A stretch of DNA of 64,000 nt from Berghia stephanieae (GCA_034508935.3 CM067446.1:21027901-21091900), one strand, 5' to 3'; shown: positions 10,414 to 21,583, counted from the stretch's first letter. Numbers and translations: made by a program. The notes: generated by a model not told the origin, from the letters alone.

Positions 10414-10762
10414 TACATTTTTTTTCTCTCTGTTTTTTACTGTTATTTTTTTTTTAATTTTAAACACATGAGTTTATTCCTCATAGTGGGATCTTGTGCT
10501 GGTGTCTGGATGAGACTTATAGATTATCTCAAACTAAGTACACTGATAGTGTGCTCTTTGAATCTACATCTGTTCCTTATTTGAACCATTCCCCTTTGTC
10601 TTACTTTTTCCTCAAGTCATTTAATTGCACATCTAGAATGTTTTTACTATTCAATTTTCTTTCTTTTTACTAGCGCTGATATGACCTAAATGTGTTGTAA
10701 GCACCCTAAAACCATTAAAAACAAAAACAAAATAGGTACTATTTTCGTTGTTAGTTTTGAAT

Positions 10763-11148
10763 CTATAGATTGTATCCGCTTGGTTAATAAGTTCACAACA
10801 TTGCCATCCGGAAGTATAACGGACCAACACACACAACTCTGTGAAACCATGAACGTTTATAGTCCGGATAATACAGTTCAGTGGAATTACTCATAAACGC
10901 GGATGGCAAAAAACAATAACAAAGACCCGAGTGACGTCATCTTCGATATATCTATAGACAGTTTGAAGATGACGTCACTCAGGTCTTTGTTATTGTTTTT
11001 TTGCCATTCGCGTTTAGTAGTAATGCTCACTGAACTATATTAACCTGACTATAAACGTTCATGGATACACACAGTTTTGTGTGTTGGTCCGTTATACTTC
11101 CGGATGGCAATGTTATGAGCGTCTTAGCCAAGCGCATACTATCTATAC
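10763..11148. mobile_element. Foldback element, near-perfect long palindrome
   Basis: The left arm (10763-10944) and right arm (10965-11148) are inverted copies of each other along about 180 bp, with only about 20 bases between them. Landmarks in the arms are cattgccatccggaagtat, the acggaccaacacac segment, ataaacgcggatggcaa and gtgacgtcatcttc. No coding frame is present. It begins right after the 3' target duplication of the split family A copy. Confidence 0.85.
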
Positions 11149-11204
11149 GTATGTACTTTGTAAACAATTGCGCGCATCCTTCATAGGCGGATCCTTTACT
11201 TATG

Positions 11205-11402
11205 GCTGGATAGGACTTTTAGGTAATCTCAAAACAGGCACATTGCTAGATTGCTCATGGAATCTTCTGTTCTTCATTTCAACAAGTCCACTTTGTCTTC
11301 CTTTTTCTTTAGTGCTTTAACTTCAGGTCTGGAGCCACGCCCTCATCTTCTTCCTTTTTACTGGTACTGAAATGACATAAGTGTCGCAAGCGCTGTAAAT
11401 CC
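11205..11402 (+). mobile_element. Family A retroposon, 3' part
   Basis: Matches the family A 3' region (ggtaatctcaaaacagg, then ccactttgtcttcctttttc, then ctggtactgaaatgacataa and gcaagcgctgtaaatc). It ends in a C homopolymer instead of the usual aaacaaac tail. Confidence 0.6.
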
Positions 11403-11496
11403 CCCCCCCCCCCCCACCCCACTATAGAACTTTTAAGGCATATTTATTTTATTACATTTTTCTGAGGATATCAAGTAAATAAGACCGGAACAAAAA

Positions 11497-11498
<2 letters not shown>

Positions 11499-11536
<38 letters not shown>

Positions 11537-11577
11537 AAACAAACAAACAAAAAAAAAAAAAAAAAAAAAAAAACAAA
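11499..11577. repeat. A homopolymer with AAAC interruptions
   Basis: About 80 bases of nearly pure A. It could be a retroposon tail, but I cannot attach it to a body with confidence. Confidence 0.9.
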
Positions 11578-11589
11578 CAATGAAAACGA

Positions 11590-12004
11590 ATCGGAAGAAA
11601 GAAATATCTAATATGACGAAAACGCAAAAATGAAATGATGAATTATAAAGAAGAGAGACAGTCATGTTTACAAAAGATACACCCATCGCCCTTTTTTTTA
11701 GTCATGGTGAATAATGACATTGTAATTGTAGTTTTATTCCCATATATTTCACAAAATGCACCCGAATGTGTTTGACACAATACAAGCTTCTCGTCAGCTC
11801 AACTTATGGGTTTCTCAGTTCACGACTGCAAAAGAGCATTTTCCACTTCTACTATTATAACACTAACATATTGACAGAAGACGTTTTTCATTTTGATAAA
11901 ATGAATTGGTTGACTTGACGAGAATCTGGTGTTGTAAGGCAAATAATTTTTCCCGGCCCGTATTGAAATAAAACAATACATTTTATATTGATGCATTGCA
12001 TTTG
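11590..12004. other. No feature recognised
   Basis: AT-rich sequence with no supported gene or repeat family. Confidence 0.4.
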
Positions 12005-12475
12005 GTTACAAAAAACTCACAACATCGGCCAGTCGGGTATAACGTGCCAACACACAAAACTGTGTAACCTTAAACGTTTATAAAATGATTAATACAAATT
12101 AGTGAGAACTCCTCATAAAATTGGCTGTCGAAAAACAATAACAAAGAGCTGGGTGCCGTCAATTTCGTTTTTCTTCAGCGATTGTATCCGCGTTAAAGAC
12201 ATACATTACCACCCCTCTCTTTCACTATTCGCCATATCCCCATCTCCATCCTCATCATACTCCATAATATTTTATTATTATTGATATATAGATAGTATGC
12301 AGATGACGTCACTCAGGCCTTTGTTATTGTTTTTGCCATCCGCGTTTGTGAGTTGTTCTCACTAAACTGTATTAACCAGACTATAAAAGTTCATGGTTAC
12401 ACAGAGTTTGTGTGTTGGTCCGTTATACTTCCGGATGGCAATGTTATGAACTCCTTGGCCAAGCGCATTCTATCT
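12005..12475. mobile_element. Foldback element, second copy with longer centre
   Basis: Same family as 10763-11148. The left arm (about 12015-12170) is decayed, while the right arm (about 12299-12475) is well kept. The arms are separated by about 130 bp of different sequence, ending in a cttgg...gcattctatctata terminus like that of the first copy. Confidence 0.75.
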
Positions 12476-12549
12476 ATAAGTTATAAGAGTGAAAGCTTGT
12501 GCTTTGATATCCCTCATCAGAAAGACAAAGATCGTGTTCTCAGATCGTG

Positions 12550-12615
<66 letters not shown>

Positions 12616-12724
12616 TGCTTTCTTCTGTATTATCTCTCTCTTCCTTTATTTCTCTCCTCTCTTTCCTTCTTTACTTTCTCCCTTCTTCTCTCATTTCTTT
12701 TTCTAAAGACAAGGATATTGTTCT

Positions 12725-12791
<67 letters not shown>

Positions 12792-12792
12792 A
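12550..12792. repeat. (CT)n microsatellites with T/C-rich spacer
   Basis: Two CT dinucleotide runs (about 12550-12611 and 12722-12792) are separated by pyrimidine-rich sequence. A short ttctaaagacaaggatattgttctc segment at about 12701-12725 echoes one just before the first run (about 12521-12545), suggesting local tandem duplication. Confidence 0.9.
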
Positions 12793-12894
12793 GCTAATGA
12801 CAACCGGAGCAACACATCACTTTTGTTAAGTCTACGGTACTACTGTGTATACTATTTCGCCTTCACGTTGCCGGTCTGGAACAGCAACGATTTT

Positions 12895-13535
12895 TGTACA
12901 TTTCATAGAACAATATAGAACTTTTCCGGCATTATCCAGATTAAGGTCCAAAGACGATAGCAACAGGCTACAAAAAGAAAAAAAAGCCTACTCATAATTA
13001 GTCGATTTTAACAATAACAAAAACGGAACCATCTGAAGACAAACATGCTGATATAAACAAAATCAACAACCTGAGCTCCGCCTTCAGGAAAGAAGTAAAG
13101 TAAGTGGAGATATCCAAGCTATCGGGTGCTGGTTGGGAAGGTATTTATGGATCCAAGTTGTGGTTCTTTCCATATTTGGCGTTCATTAAAGGTCAAGAAA
13201 TCCCTAGAGCAGGACTTCGGAAATGCATCGCATTCTTTAAATGTGAAAAGTGAGGTATCTACCAATCTAATATGTAAATTTATTTGTTTTCCATAATTTG
13301 CAATATGTACCAAGAAAATAGGGGGAATTTATACTACTGACAACTATGTATAATTTGCCATGTGAAACCTTATTCTGGAGCATTATAAAAAGATGAGCAT
13401 ACTATATAGCGCATTTCCACGGACTTACCATGCTCAATGCGCTTCATCAAGGTTTCATTCCACAGTAGGCTATATGGAATCATATTTTAATACCACACAG
13501 TACCGCTCACCTGTTAGCCTTCTTTTTTGTACTAC
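12895..13535 (+). repeat. Interspersed repeat with MADF-domain remnant, copy 1
   Basis: About 640 bp that match the - strand of 50740-50140. Positions about 13047-13240 encode a broken MADF-type (Myb/SANT-like DNA-binding) sequence: INKINNLSSAFRKEVK, an in-frame stop, then KLSGAGWEGIYGSKLWFFPYL. The same stop is present in the other copy. The right 300 bp (13240-13535) have no coding content but are equally well shared. MADF modules occur in host transcription factors and in DNA-transposon accessory proteins; which one gave rise to this repeat is unknown. Confidence 0.7.
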
Positions 13536-13855
13536 TCTTTCAATATCCATCGCTGCCTTTAGTCAAGCACTCATTCACACCTGAGTCGAGTTGGGTAATG
13601 CGTGTAAAGTGTCTTACCCACGGATACGACGTCGGGACCAGGATTTCACACGATCACTGTTCCCCCATCCAACAGTGGCCACGCTTAACAGCACTTGATT
13701 TCCTTGACAAGACGAGACACCATATTATTGTCACGTCACCCATTCTTTCATTTCATGCTTATGTTAACAACATTGCATAATCTACCATTACATTTGCGAC
13801 AGTCCTAATTAATATTTAATCGTGATATTGTGTTGTATATTAGATGAATTTATTA

Positions 13856-13857
<2 letters not shown>

Positions 13858-13887
<30 letters not shown>
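13858..13887. repeat. (CA)n microsatellite
   Basis: Short CA dinucleotide run. Confidence 0.9.
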
Positions 13888-13889
<2 letters not shown>

Positions 13890-14157
13890 AATTCCCAAGA
13901 TTGACAACGGACCCAGATCAGACGCGGAGCAATTAACTGTGTCACGTAACTGTAGATGATTTGTGTATTTTCAAACCTGTTATGAGGCAATCTTGTGTTG
14001 ACAACTCCTCTCGGTCGTCCACTGAATAATACTCACCATGATATATAAAAACAACGAAGTGCCGCAAATCGTCACTTGCTATTCTTGATCGCACAATGCA
14101 GGGTTGGTTGTGTGAGTAGTATTCGGGGCCGGAAAATAGCAAGCACAGTGCAGGTTA

Positions 14158-14365
14158 CTGTATAGATAGAACGAAGATGACGTCACTCTGGCCTTTGTTA
14201 TTGTTTTTTTTTTGCCATCCCTGTTTATGAGTAATACGCACTAAACGGTATTAACCATACTATTATAAACGTTCAAGGTTACACATAGTTTTGTGTGTTG
14301 GTCCGTTATACTTCCGGATGGCAATGTTGTGAGCTTCTTAGCCAAACGAACACTATCTATTATGT
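14158..14365. mobile_element. Foldback element, single arm
   Basis: One arm of the foldback family: gatgacgtcactctgg, gccatccctgtttatgag, gtgtgttggtccgttatac, and then the agccaaacgaacactatcta terminus. The opposite arm is missing or replaced by unrelated sequence to the left. Confidence 0.75.
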
Positions 14366-14384
14366 GAATCGGACGTTCGAACGA

Positions 14385-14590
14385 GTTACCGCAAAAGCAT
14401 AGTATAGAAAATGCCTATCTGTACTGTGTAGGTCCGCAAACGGGGGACCCAAAAAATTAAAAAAAAAAAAATAAAAAAATCATAGCATAGAGAAGGCTGA
14501 TCTATGCAATGTCGGTCCGATCAAAGAGTGGCCATTAAAATCATATAATAGAAAAGGTCGATCTGTTCCTATGCGTCCGAGTCCCAATAA
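14385..14590. repeat. Short tandem repeat, three decayed units of about 80 bp
   Basis: Units begin around 14393, 14478 and 14548 and share catag.atagaaaa(g), then ggc.gatctgt, then ggtccga. An A-rich run (14453-14480) interrupts the first pair. Confidence 0.55.
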
Positions 14591-15042
14591 AGTTTAACAC
14601 AGAGAAAACAAACTTTGTTATAAAATACTCAGTGCTGGTCGGTTGTATTGCCCGGTTCAGTGACAAACAAAAAGAGACGTATGTCGTAATATCGCATCTC
14701 TATAAAAGAGTGTGATGATACTTGGGTGCCTTGAAACTTGTTCAGTCAAATCTCTATCCAGACACAAAAGGATAGTGATAAGTCTTGTGTGTGAAGCACG
14801 TCTGAGAAGCACGGTTGTTCCCAATATTTGCTGGGTCGTGTTCGGCCAAAAGTGAAGAAGTACCCCTGACACCAGCGTGACCTTACTAATAGTCAGCTTT
14901 TCGGTACAATCAGCTGATTTCGAGTGGGCCGAGTTCTCACCCTTCTCGATTCTCGATCCACTTTCGAGTGCAAAGCTTGAAATTTATTTTGGTTGCAACG
15001 GTGTCTTTATTCTCTTTGGACTATTTACTGTGACATATACAG

Positions 15043-15047
<5 letters not shown>

Positions 15048-15131
<84 letters not shown>
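15048..15131. repeat. (TA)n microsatellite
   Basis: About 80 bp of TA repeats. Confidence 0.95.
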
Positions 15132-15134
<3 letters not shown>

Positions 15135-15374
15135 CTTCATGTGGGATTACCCTTAATTAATTGTGTTTATTTCATATTATTTTTACTTTTTACACGTAAC
15201 TTCATGCTCTCGCCTCGGCTGACCCAACGGTGAAAAGATAACAAACACACATCAACAAATTTATTAGTCTTGACTCTGATCTCTTTGGTTGTCAACAGTT
15301 TCACTCTTCAGACACAATTTACATTTTCTTATCATTTTTGTCATGTTACTGCCTTGTTTGATTTGTAAGAAGCT

Positions 15375-15480
15375 TTAATAATAATAATAATAGATCTTTA
15401 TTGTCCATAAATATGGCAATTTGTCATTTAGTTACACTTGTAACTTCCCTTCCTGGGGAAGATTTTTCTTTGCCTTCCCT
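15375..15480 (-). mobile_element. LINE 3' end relic
   Basis: A short TAA run followed by atagatctttattgtcc resembles the reversed 3' end of the microsatellite-tailed LINEs (compare 3680-3715 and the cctacatctttattg motif in the 27 kb array). Only the last about 100 bp are recognisable. Confidence 0.4.
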
Positions 15481-15724
15481 TCACGTTTTTTCCCCCTGTG
15501 TTGACTCCTTCTCCATTGTCTGTTAGTTTCTGTTATCGAATTTTAAAAATTTGATTGTTACTCTATCCATATGTCAGCAATGTAGTCTGTCACATTAAAA
15601 ACAAGTATGTGTGGGGTTGGGTAGGAGACAGAGTGGTGGTAGTCCTATGCTAGTTTACATCAAATTTTAATTGTCGTGATGTCGTAGGAAGTGAACCCTC
15701 CCGTCTCACCCTCCAACCACCCAC

Positions 15725-15746
15725 ATCTTCATCATCATCATCATCA

Positions 15747-15802
<56 letters not shown>

Positions 15803-16380
15803 CATAACCACTATTGTTACTACTACAACCACCAACACAACATCATCATCACTGCCGCTGCTACTACAATCACCACAACCACATCATCGCCACTACCACT
15901 TCAACCACCACCATATCATCATCACTATCACTACTACTACAACCACCACCCCATCATCATTACTACCACTCCTACTACAACCACCACCACTACCACCTCA
16001 TCATCGCTACCACGACTGCTACAACCACCACCCCCACATCATCATTACTACCACTACTATAACCACCAACACCACATCATCATCACTACCACTACTACAA
16101 CCACCACCTCATAATCATCATCACTACCTCTACTACTACAACCACCACCACCACAACACCATCATCACTTTCACTACAACCACCACAACCACATCATCAT
16201 CACTACCGCCACTACAATCACCACCACCACATTATCATCACTACGATTACTACTACTACAACCACCACCACCATATCATCATCACTACCACTACTACTAC
16301 TACAATTACAACCACCACCACCATCACCACATCACCATCACTATCACTACTACTACTACAGCCACCAACACCACATCGCC
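15725..16380. repeat. Trinucleotide-rich array (CAT, CCA, CTA) with higher-order period
   Basis: It begins as pure CAT repeats (about 15727-15800). It then becomes a patterned array of catcatcatcac, taccactactactac and aaccaccaccacc blocks with a period near 60 bp, for about 600 bp. The reading frames through it are low-complexity artefacts. Confidence 0.9.
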
Positions 16381-16466
16381 CTTTCTACTAGTGCGGAGCG
16401 GTCCCAAGCATGTTTAGGACCGCCGGTTCTATGGTCCCTGCGAAATGAGAACCGCAATGACCGGTT

Positions 16467-16590
16467 CCAAGAACCGGTTCTTTTTCGACATTGGCCATTC
16501 ACAAGGCATCGTTGGGACTTGTGACCGTCAAAGAACCGGTTCTTTTTCGACATTGGCCAATCACAAGGCATTGTTGGGACCGTGAAACGA
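16467..16590. repeat. Duplicated palindrome-bearing segment in hAT-like copy 1
   Basis: The palindrome aagaaccggttctt occurs twice about 60 bp apart, each time followed by ttcgacattggcca. Copies 2 and 3 have related but single versions, so this is a local duplication of a subterminal motif. Confidence 0.75.
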
Positions 16591-16699
16591 TGGGACCGTG
16601 CCTGCAGTAGATGGCTGTAGAACCGCTACGTGAAAGTGAGAGCGGAGAAGGCTTTTTACCTCAAAACATGAAAATAGCGCTATAACACTATCCATTAAG

Positions 16700-16701
<2 letters not shown>

Positions 16702-16737
<36 letters not shown>

Positions 16738-16766
16738 TGTGTGTGTGTGTGCGTGTGTGTGCGTGT
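16702..16766. repeat. (GT)n microsatellite
   Basis: GT run at the same internal position as the GT run at 35610-35661 in copy 3. Confidence 0.9.
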
Positions 16767-16952
16767 CTGCGAAGGTTGATGGAGCGGGTCAGGTCAATGT
16801 TAGTGTTAGGGACAAGGGATTGTTAATATTTTGTGTCTGTGGCATGCCGGACCAAAAGTATGGGAAGAGTTTGTTTTGATTTGTTTTGTTTTTTGGTTGT
16901 TTTTGTTGGGGGGGGGGGGGGGGGGGTTCGTCTCCATTCCTTTTTTCTATTT

Positions 16953-17246
16953 GTGTGGTCTTGTGTTATGACACTCGCTTTCGGATTGGAATGTCCTGGG
17001 TTCGAGCCTCGCTCTGCGCCTAGTTGAGTCCTTGAAAGACTCTTTACTCACATCCTAGCACCGTAATCAGGTGTAAAATGACTACTTGGTCGTCAACAGT
17101 GTTGTCTCTGTCGGAAAAAAAATTGTAATATCGCCTAACAGGCGTCATGTCTCGTTCTACATGTTACGTATTGCTATTAGTCAGGGACCCAATGTAAAGC
17201 GCTTTGAGTACATTTAGTGGATATTGCTCTATATAAAAGCTCAATT
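16953..17246 (+). mobile_element. tRNA-derived SINE inserted in the hAT-like element
   Basis: The A box region tggtcttgtgttatgacac is followed by the B box ggttcgagcc (16999-17008). The body has taatatcgcctaacaggcgt and the conserved 3' domain gtaaagcgctttgagtac, ending aaagctcaattt. It is related to copies at 52567 and 63252. The uninterrupted site in copy 3 near 35790-35815 shows the state before insertion. Confidence 0.8.
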
Positions 17247-17269
17247 TATTTTTTGATTTTAATTTGTTT

Positions 17270-17463
17270 AAAAATATCTCTACCTTTGGATAGAACGCTA
17301 GTCTATCCCAAAGTACTTTTCGCCAGATCTAACAAACCAGCTACTCATTCACTGCTGAGTCGACAGGGAGTTCAGAGAGAAAAAAAAAAAGCTCGACTGC
17401 ACCCGGGATCGATCTCTGGCCTTTGCGTGTAAAGAGTGCTCTATCAACTGAGCTATCGGGGCC
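17270..17463 (-). mobile_element. tRNA-derived SINE forming part of the hAT-like element (copy 1)
   Basis: On the - strand from 17463: a tRNA-like head with A box TAGCTCAGTTGATAGAGC and B box-like GATCGATCCCGGG, then a body ending at ctacctttggataga. It cannot form a proper tRNA acceptor stem, so it is not a tRNA gene. The same segment is at 33462-33601 and 35817-35993 in the sister elements, so it was captured before they spread. Confidence 0.75.
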
Positions 17464-18170
17464 CCCAAATATTCTATTGGCCTTTTTAAAAATACAGACG
17501 TTATAACTGTTATTTTGGAAGGAAGTTATAATATGTGAAACTCATATTATTTGATTAGTTAAAACACCAAACGAAATTTTAATATTATTGTATTATTTTA
17601 AATGACAACAATGCGATAGAAAGGAGTGGTGACAAGAGATAGACAAAAGAAGACAAAAGATCGGACTTGCTAGGTTCGAAACACACACACACACACACAA
17701 CACAACACACACACACACACACACACCTTCAGTAGTCACATTCATTTCAAACAATAACCCATTAGAGAAGAGGGGTAATGCCTTCATCATAGATCATTGT
17801 CATTGCGATCATTATGGTGTAGTAAATTTTTAATTTTACCCCGTATAATGGAATCGTCCAAGGCGGGCGCCTCCTGTTCCCCCCATCTCACACACGAAAG
17901 GGCGGCTTGCGGAGTGGATGGAGATGGTCGTCTGTGTCGTTTAGTGTATAGCAAAGGGGTGTGGTGCGATTAATTAAGTGGGATGGGTGGTGATCTGTGG
18001 AAAATAGGCAAAAGAACCGAGGCAAAGAATCGCTGGGGCAGTAGTATGGCGCGAAAATCGCTGGGACCGTTGAAAGGTTATAAGAAGTAAGGACCGCCAA
18101 CGGTTCTCCACTTTGGGACCGGTCCCTGGTTCTCAGCTAAAGGACCGTGGGACCAGTCCCAGGACCAAGT

Positions 18171-18558
18171 AAGCAACCGTCCCAATATATCTTCAACTGG
18201 AAAATGCGATATCGGGAATAGCGACCTGACGCATATTTTATCCCTAAACATCGAGAGCCAGAGTAAGGCAAAAAATTAGCTTCTGTCAAAGCTACTTGCC
18301 GCCCATAGAGTTGATATCCTCCTATTACAGGAGACCCACCTTTACTCAGGCGCGCAATCTCCCCAAGCAAGCGTCCCAATATATCGTCAACTGGAAAATG
18401 CGATATCGGGAATAGCGACCTGACGCATATTTTATCCATAAACATCGAGAGCCAGATATGGCAAAAAAATTAGCTTTTGTCAAAGCTACTTGCCGCCCAG
18501 AGAGTTGATATCCTCCTATTACAGGAGACCCACCTTTACTCAGGCGGGCAATCTTCCC
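18171..18558 (+). repeat. Direct tandem duplication, 194 bp unit, at the LINE 5' end
   Basis: 18171-18364 and 18365-18558 are about 95% alike. Each runs from aagcaascgtcccaatat through tgcgatatcgggaatagcg to gagacccacctttactcagg. Each copy encodes the start of the endonuclease (VDILLLQETHLYS), so the duplication covers coding sequence. Confidence 0.9.
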
Positions 18559-18686
18559 GATTCCAGATCCCAGGCTAGACGGTAGTCCAACGAGAGGACA
18601 CTTCGAGGCTCAAAGGGGGCATTAGCGTTTACGCTAAAAGGCAATCGAAGGTAAGGGCCATAGAAAGCGTAACGGACAGCAATGGG

Positions 18687-19118
18687 GTGAACAGAATTTC
18701 CGTGGAAGTAGGTAGACTGTGTTTGCATAATATCTACAAACCACCTAGAGCGACTTGGACTACACCACCGGTACCGGTCGTCAGCCATCCTTCTATCTGT
18801 CTGGGAGACTTTAATAGCCACCATCACGAATGGGGCTACCGAGACTGCAACGAGGCAGGAAGACAACTCCGCTCATGGATGGACTGCAACGATTTACACC
18901 TAGTGTACGATCCTACAGCCAAGGATACCTTCAGGAGTATCCGCCATAAGAAGGAGTATACTCCAGACCTCACCCTCGTTACGAAAGGCGCGAACGGTGA
19001 ACCGCTGCAGGTGAAGCGAACAGTCCTCGGGGACTTTCCGCACAGCCAACACAGGTCGGTTCTTGTCACAGCAAGGGTGACAATACCGAGGGTGCAGTCT
19101 CTCCCACTTTGCAGATGA
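18687..19118 (+). pseudogene. LINE endonuclease fragment
   Basis: A 143-residue frame of the AP-endonuclease-like domain that nicks target DNA. It carries the ICLGDFNSHHHEWGY block (residues about 38-52), TPDLTLV (about 91-97) and a final block SQHRSVLV, where active enzymes have Ser-Asp-His. The key Asp is therefore Gln here. The Met start is arbitrary. Confidence 0.8.
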
Positions 19119-19588
19119 AACTTCAGGAAGACTGACTGGGATGAAGTCAGTTCCTATATCGTGCAGGTTTGCCCTGCCATTCCTCCCAAGTCCGAGAATA
19201 TAACCAGATTTAGCAGGCTACTGGTTAAGAGCGCTAAACGTTTGCCACGGGGCAAACGGAAATTCTACACCCCTTGCTGGACGGAAGAGTCGGAAAAGCT
19301 GTACAGGGAGTACCAGCAGACCCAGTCCCAGGATGTAGCTGATGGACTACTTCAGTCTCTGGCAGAGGGAAGGAAGCAACGGTGGCAGGAGACGTGGAAA
19401 GTCTCGACTTTACACACTCCAGTCGCCACGATTGGCGTTTGATAAAGAAATTGGATCCGGACCGGAATTACGCGAAGGCTGCACCGGAATGTGAGGCAGA
19501 CACAATTGCCAAACATATTAAGAACCGTAGCAAACGGGTCCCTAATCATGCCTTTGAGCGCGGTGTCCGCAAGGCGTAGCGTACGATT

Positions 19589-20620
19589 TTGGACTTGCTA
19601 CCTACAGAGGAGTCGGACTGGACGTCCCCGTTCAGTCCCCGAGAAGTGGGTGCAGCCAGTAGCGATATAAAGAACGGCAAAGCAGCAGGGATAGACGGCG
19701 TATATCCCGATATGGTGGCGCATCTGGGCCCCATGGCACGGGCCTGGCTGGCAGAGGCAATGTCTGACGTCCTTGCAAAAGGAAAGCTCCCACAAGTGTG
19801 GAAGCATGCGACGATAGTTGCCATTCTGAAGCCCGGGAAACCGGCGAAGGAGGCCGACAGTTACAGACCCATATCTCTACTGAGCTGTCGTTACAAATTG
19901 TTGGAGCGTGTTAAACCGATCGGGGCCGGTCCTACGACGCTGCCCTGCCACCCGAGCAGGCGGGCTTCAGGGAAGGGAAGTGCACCACGGAACAGGTCAT
20001 TGCCCTTACAGGCCATATTGAGCAAGGGTACGAGAGAAAACAGCAAACAGGTGCTGTATTTATAGACCTATCAGCGGTGTACGATGCGGTCTGGTGCAAA
20101 GGGGTTAATGCTCAAACTTGCAAAGATCATAAGGTGCAAAAAGACCTTGGTTTTGTTCTCTTCGATCTTAGGAGAAAGACAATTCCACGTCGTGCTGGGA
20201 AACGCCGGGAGTAAAGTAAGGAAATTGAAGAATGGAGTCCCTCAGGGTTCGGTACTTGCGCCAATGTTGTTTAACGTTTACATTAGCGATAAGCCGAACA
20301 CATCCTCCCTGAGGCTGGGATACGCGAACGACTGGGCACTCAGAGTAAAGTGTGGACCCGTCTCGAGAGCGTACTCAGCTAGGACGTCACCAGCCTCAAA
20401 TCCTACTTCGACACCTGAAGATGAACACTTCAAAAACCGTGGCCACTGCATTCCACCTATGCAGTGCATGGCACACCCGTAAACTGAACGTTCTCGTCGG
20501 GGACCAGCCACTTCCATATGAGCCGCATCCAAAATATTTAGGGATGACGTTGGATCGCAGCCTTACCTATCGGGTGCATCTCGAAGGAGTTGCCCGGAAG
20601 ATAGAGAAACGCAACACAGT
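19589..20620 (+). pseudogene. LINE reverse transcriptase, broken into several frames
   Basis: The first frame (19589-20065) has KNGKAAGIDGVYPDMV, VAILKPGKP and YRPISLLSCRYKLLERV. The second (20084-20482) has GVPQGSVLAPMLFNVYISD and the active-site block as LGYANDWAL, in which Tyr-Ala-Asp-Asp has become Tyr-Ala-Asn-Asp. The third (from 20352) has PHPKYLGMTLDRSLTY. At least two frame changes and the Asn substitution make it inactive. Confidence 0.8.
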
Positions 20621-20623
20621 CTT

Positions 20624-21376
20624 TTGAGGAAGCTGGCGGGGTCGACTTGGGGCGCTAGCCAAGCGCTCCTGAGAACGTCCGCCCTGGCACTATGCTATTC
20701 CACCGCGGAGTATTGCGCTCCAGTGTGGGGTAGAAGCAGAAACGTAGAAGCAGAAGGTAGATGTGAAACTTCGCAAGTCGATGCACATAGTGTCAGGAAC
20801 GCTGGCAACAACTCCTAGAGAATGGGGCCCGACAATGGCAGCGATCCAGCCCCCCCCCCCCCCCCCCGATGTCCAGAGGGAGTCGATTACGGTAAACTGG
20901 CTAAATAAGATCCGAGAGACGGGGAATGGGGATACCCCTCTGAAGCGCATTATGGACGGCGCCCCCGTTTCGAGCCGAAATAAGTCCCGCAACCCATGAA
21001 CGCAGCTTCCCTGACTACGGACAGAGATGCATATGCGAGATGGAAGTCGGTTTGGACGAATTCAATCCCTCGTGGGGGCGGGGACGTACACTCCTCTAAG
21101 CTTGGTGAGAAGTTGCCAGGCTTTGATACCAGTAAGAGGAGACACTGGGTGGCTGCGAATCGACTTCGGTCGAGGAGCTGCCTAACAGCAAGTGCGCTTC
21201 ATCAGTGGGGACTTTCCACCTGTCCCACATGCACCCGATGTGGGCAAGAACCCGAAACGGCAGAGCATCTAGTTGAACGGTGTGTTGTGACGATGCTACC
21301 AGGCGGGTTCGCGATGGTGCACTTAGTGGGACCGGACTTTGCTGATTGGGTCGATCGTCATAACATCAGTAGGTGA
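20624..21376 (+). pseudogene. LINE post-RT region and C-terminal zinc-finger segment
   Basis: The LAGSTWGASQALLRTSALAL block is followed by YCAPVWGRSRN. After a C homopolymer (about 20850-20867) and a frame change comes HWVAANRLRSRSCLTASAL, then a CxxC-x-x-C...H-x4-C cluster (CPTCTRC and HLVERC). The same modules are recognisable in the LINE pieces at 22.5 and 38.6 kb. Confidence 0.75.
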
Positions 21377-21583
21377 GAACCATAAGAGGCTGCTGCCTTT
21401 CTACCATCAGTTCTACAATCACTTCCATTAGGTTTGGAGCTTTACTTCAATGGAACTAAGGAAACTTTGGGATTGTATTTGGCATTGTGTTTACATATCA
21501 TGATATAGTTCAAATCAGTTATCTGTTTAGATCTATACAATATGTAAATATGCCAAATTTAAAGTTGGCGTAGCTGCAGATAA

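Larger units (their letters stand above)
6839..10732 (+). mobile_element. Family A retroposon split by a pogo-type transposon
   Basis: The 5' half (6839-7028) and 3' half (10416-10732) are parts of one family A copy. The 14 bp direct repeat taggtactattttc flanks the whole (6825-6838 and 10733-10746), so both halves came from one insertion. The interruption is the pogo-type element at 7031-10413. Confidence 0.85.
16389..18168. mobile_element. hAT-like nonautonomous element, copy 1 (right end missing)
   Basis: It starts tagtgcggagcggtccc and matches the elements at 32993 and 35382 through their length, including the final ccaacggttctccactttg and tctcagctaaaggacc blocks. The last ~25 bp (gcgcggcacta) are absent, and a LINE starts there. 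It also carries a SINE at 16953-17246 that the other copies lack, and an internal (GT)n that copy 3 shares. No transposase is encoded. Confidence 0.8.

Noticed and set aside
13930-14155. Separate small inverted-repeat element left of the third foldback arm
   Set aside because: Short inverted similarities (gtgagtattattc-type, aatagcaag-type) are present but patchy; no target duplication or second copy could be found.
17405-17463. tRNA gene on the - strand
   Set aside because: A and B boxes are present, but no acceptor stem can pair and the same segment recurs inside three transposon copies, so it is a SINE head. The heads at 26.29, 33.6, 36.0 and 40.4 kb were rejected as tRNAs for the same reason.
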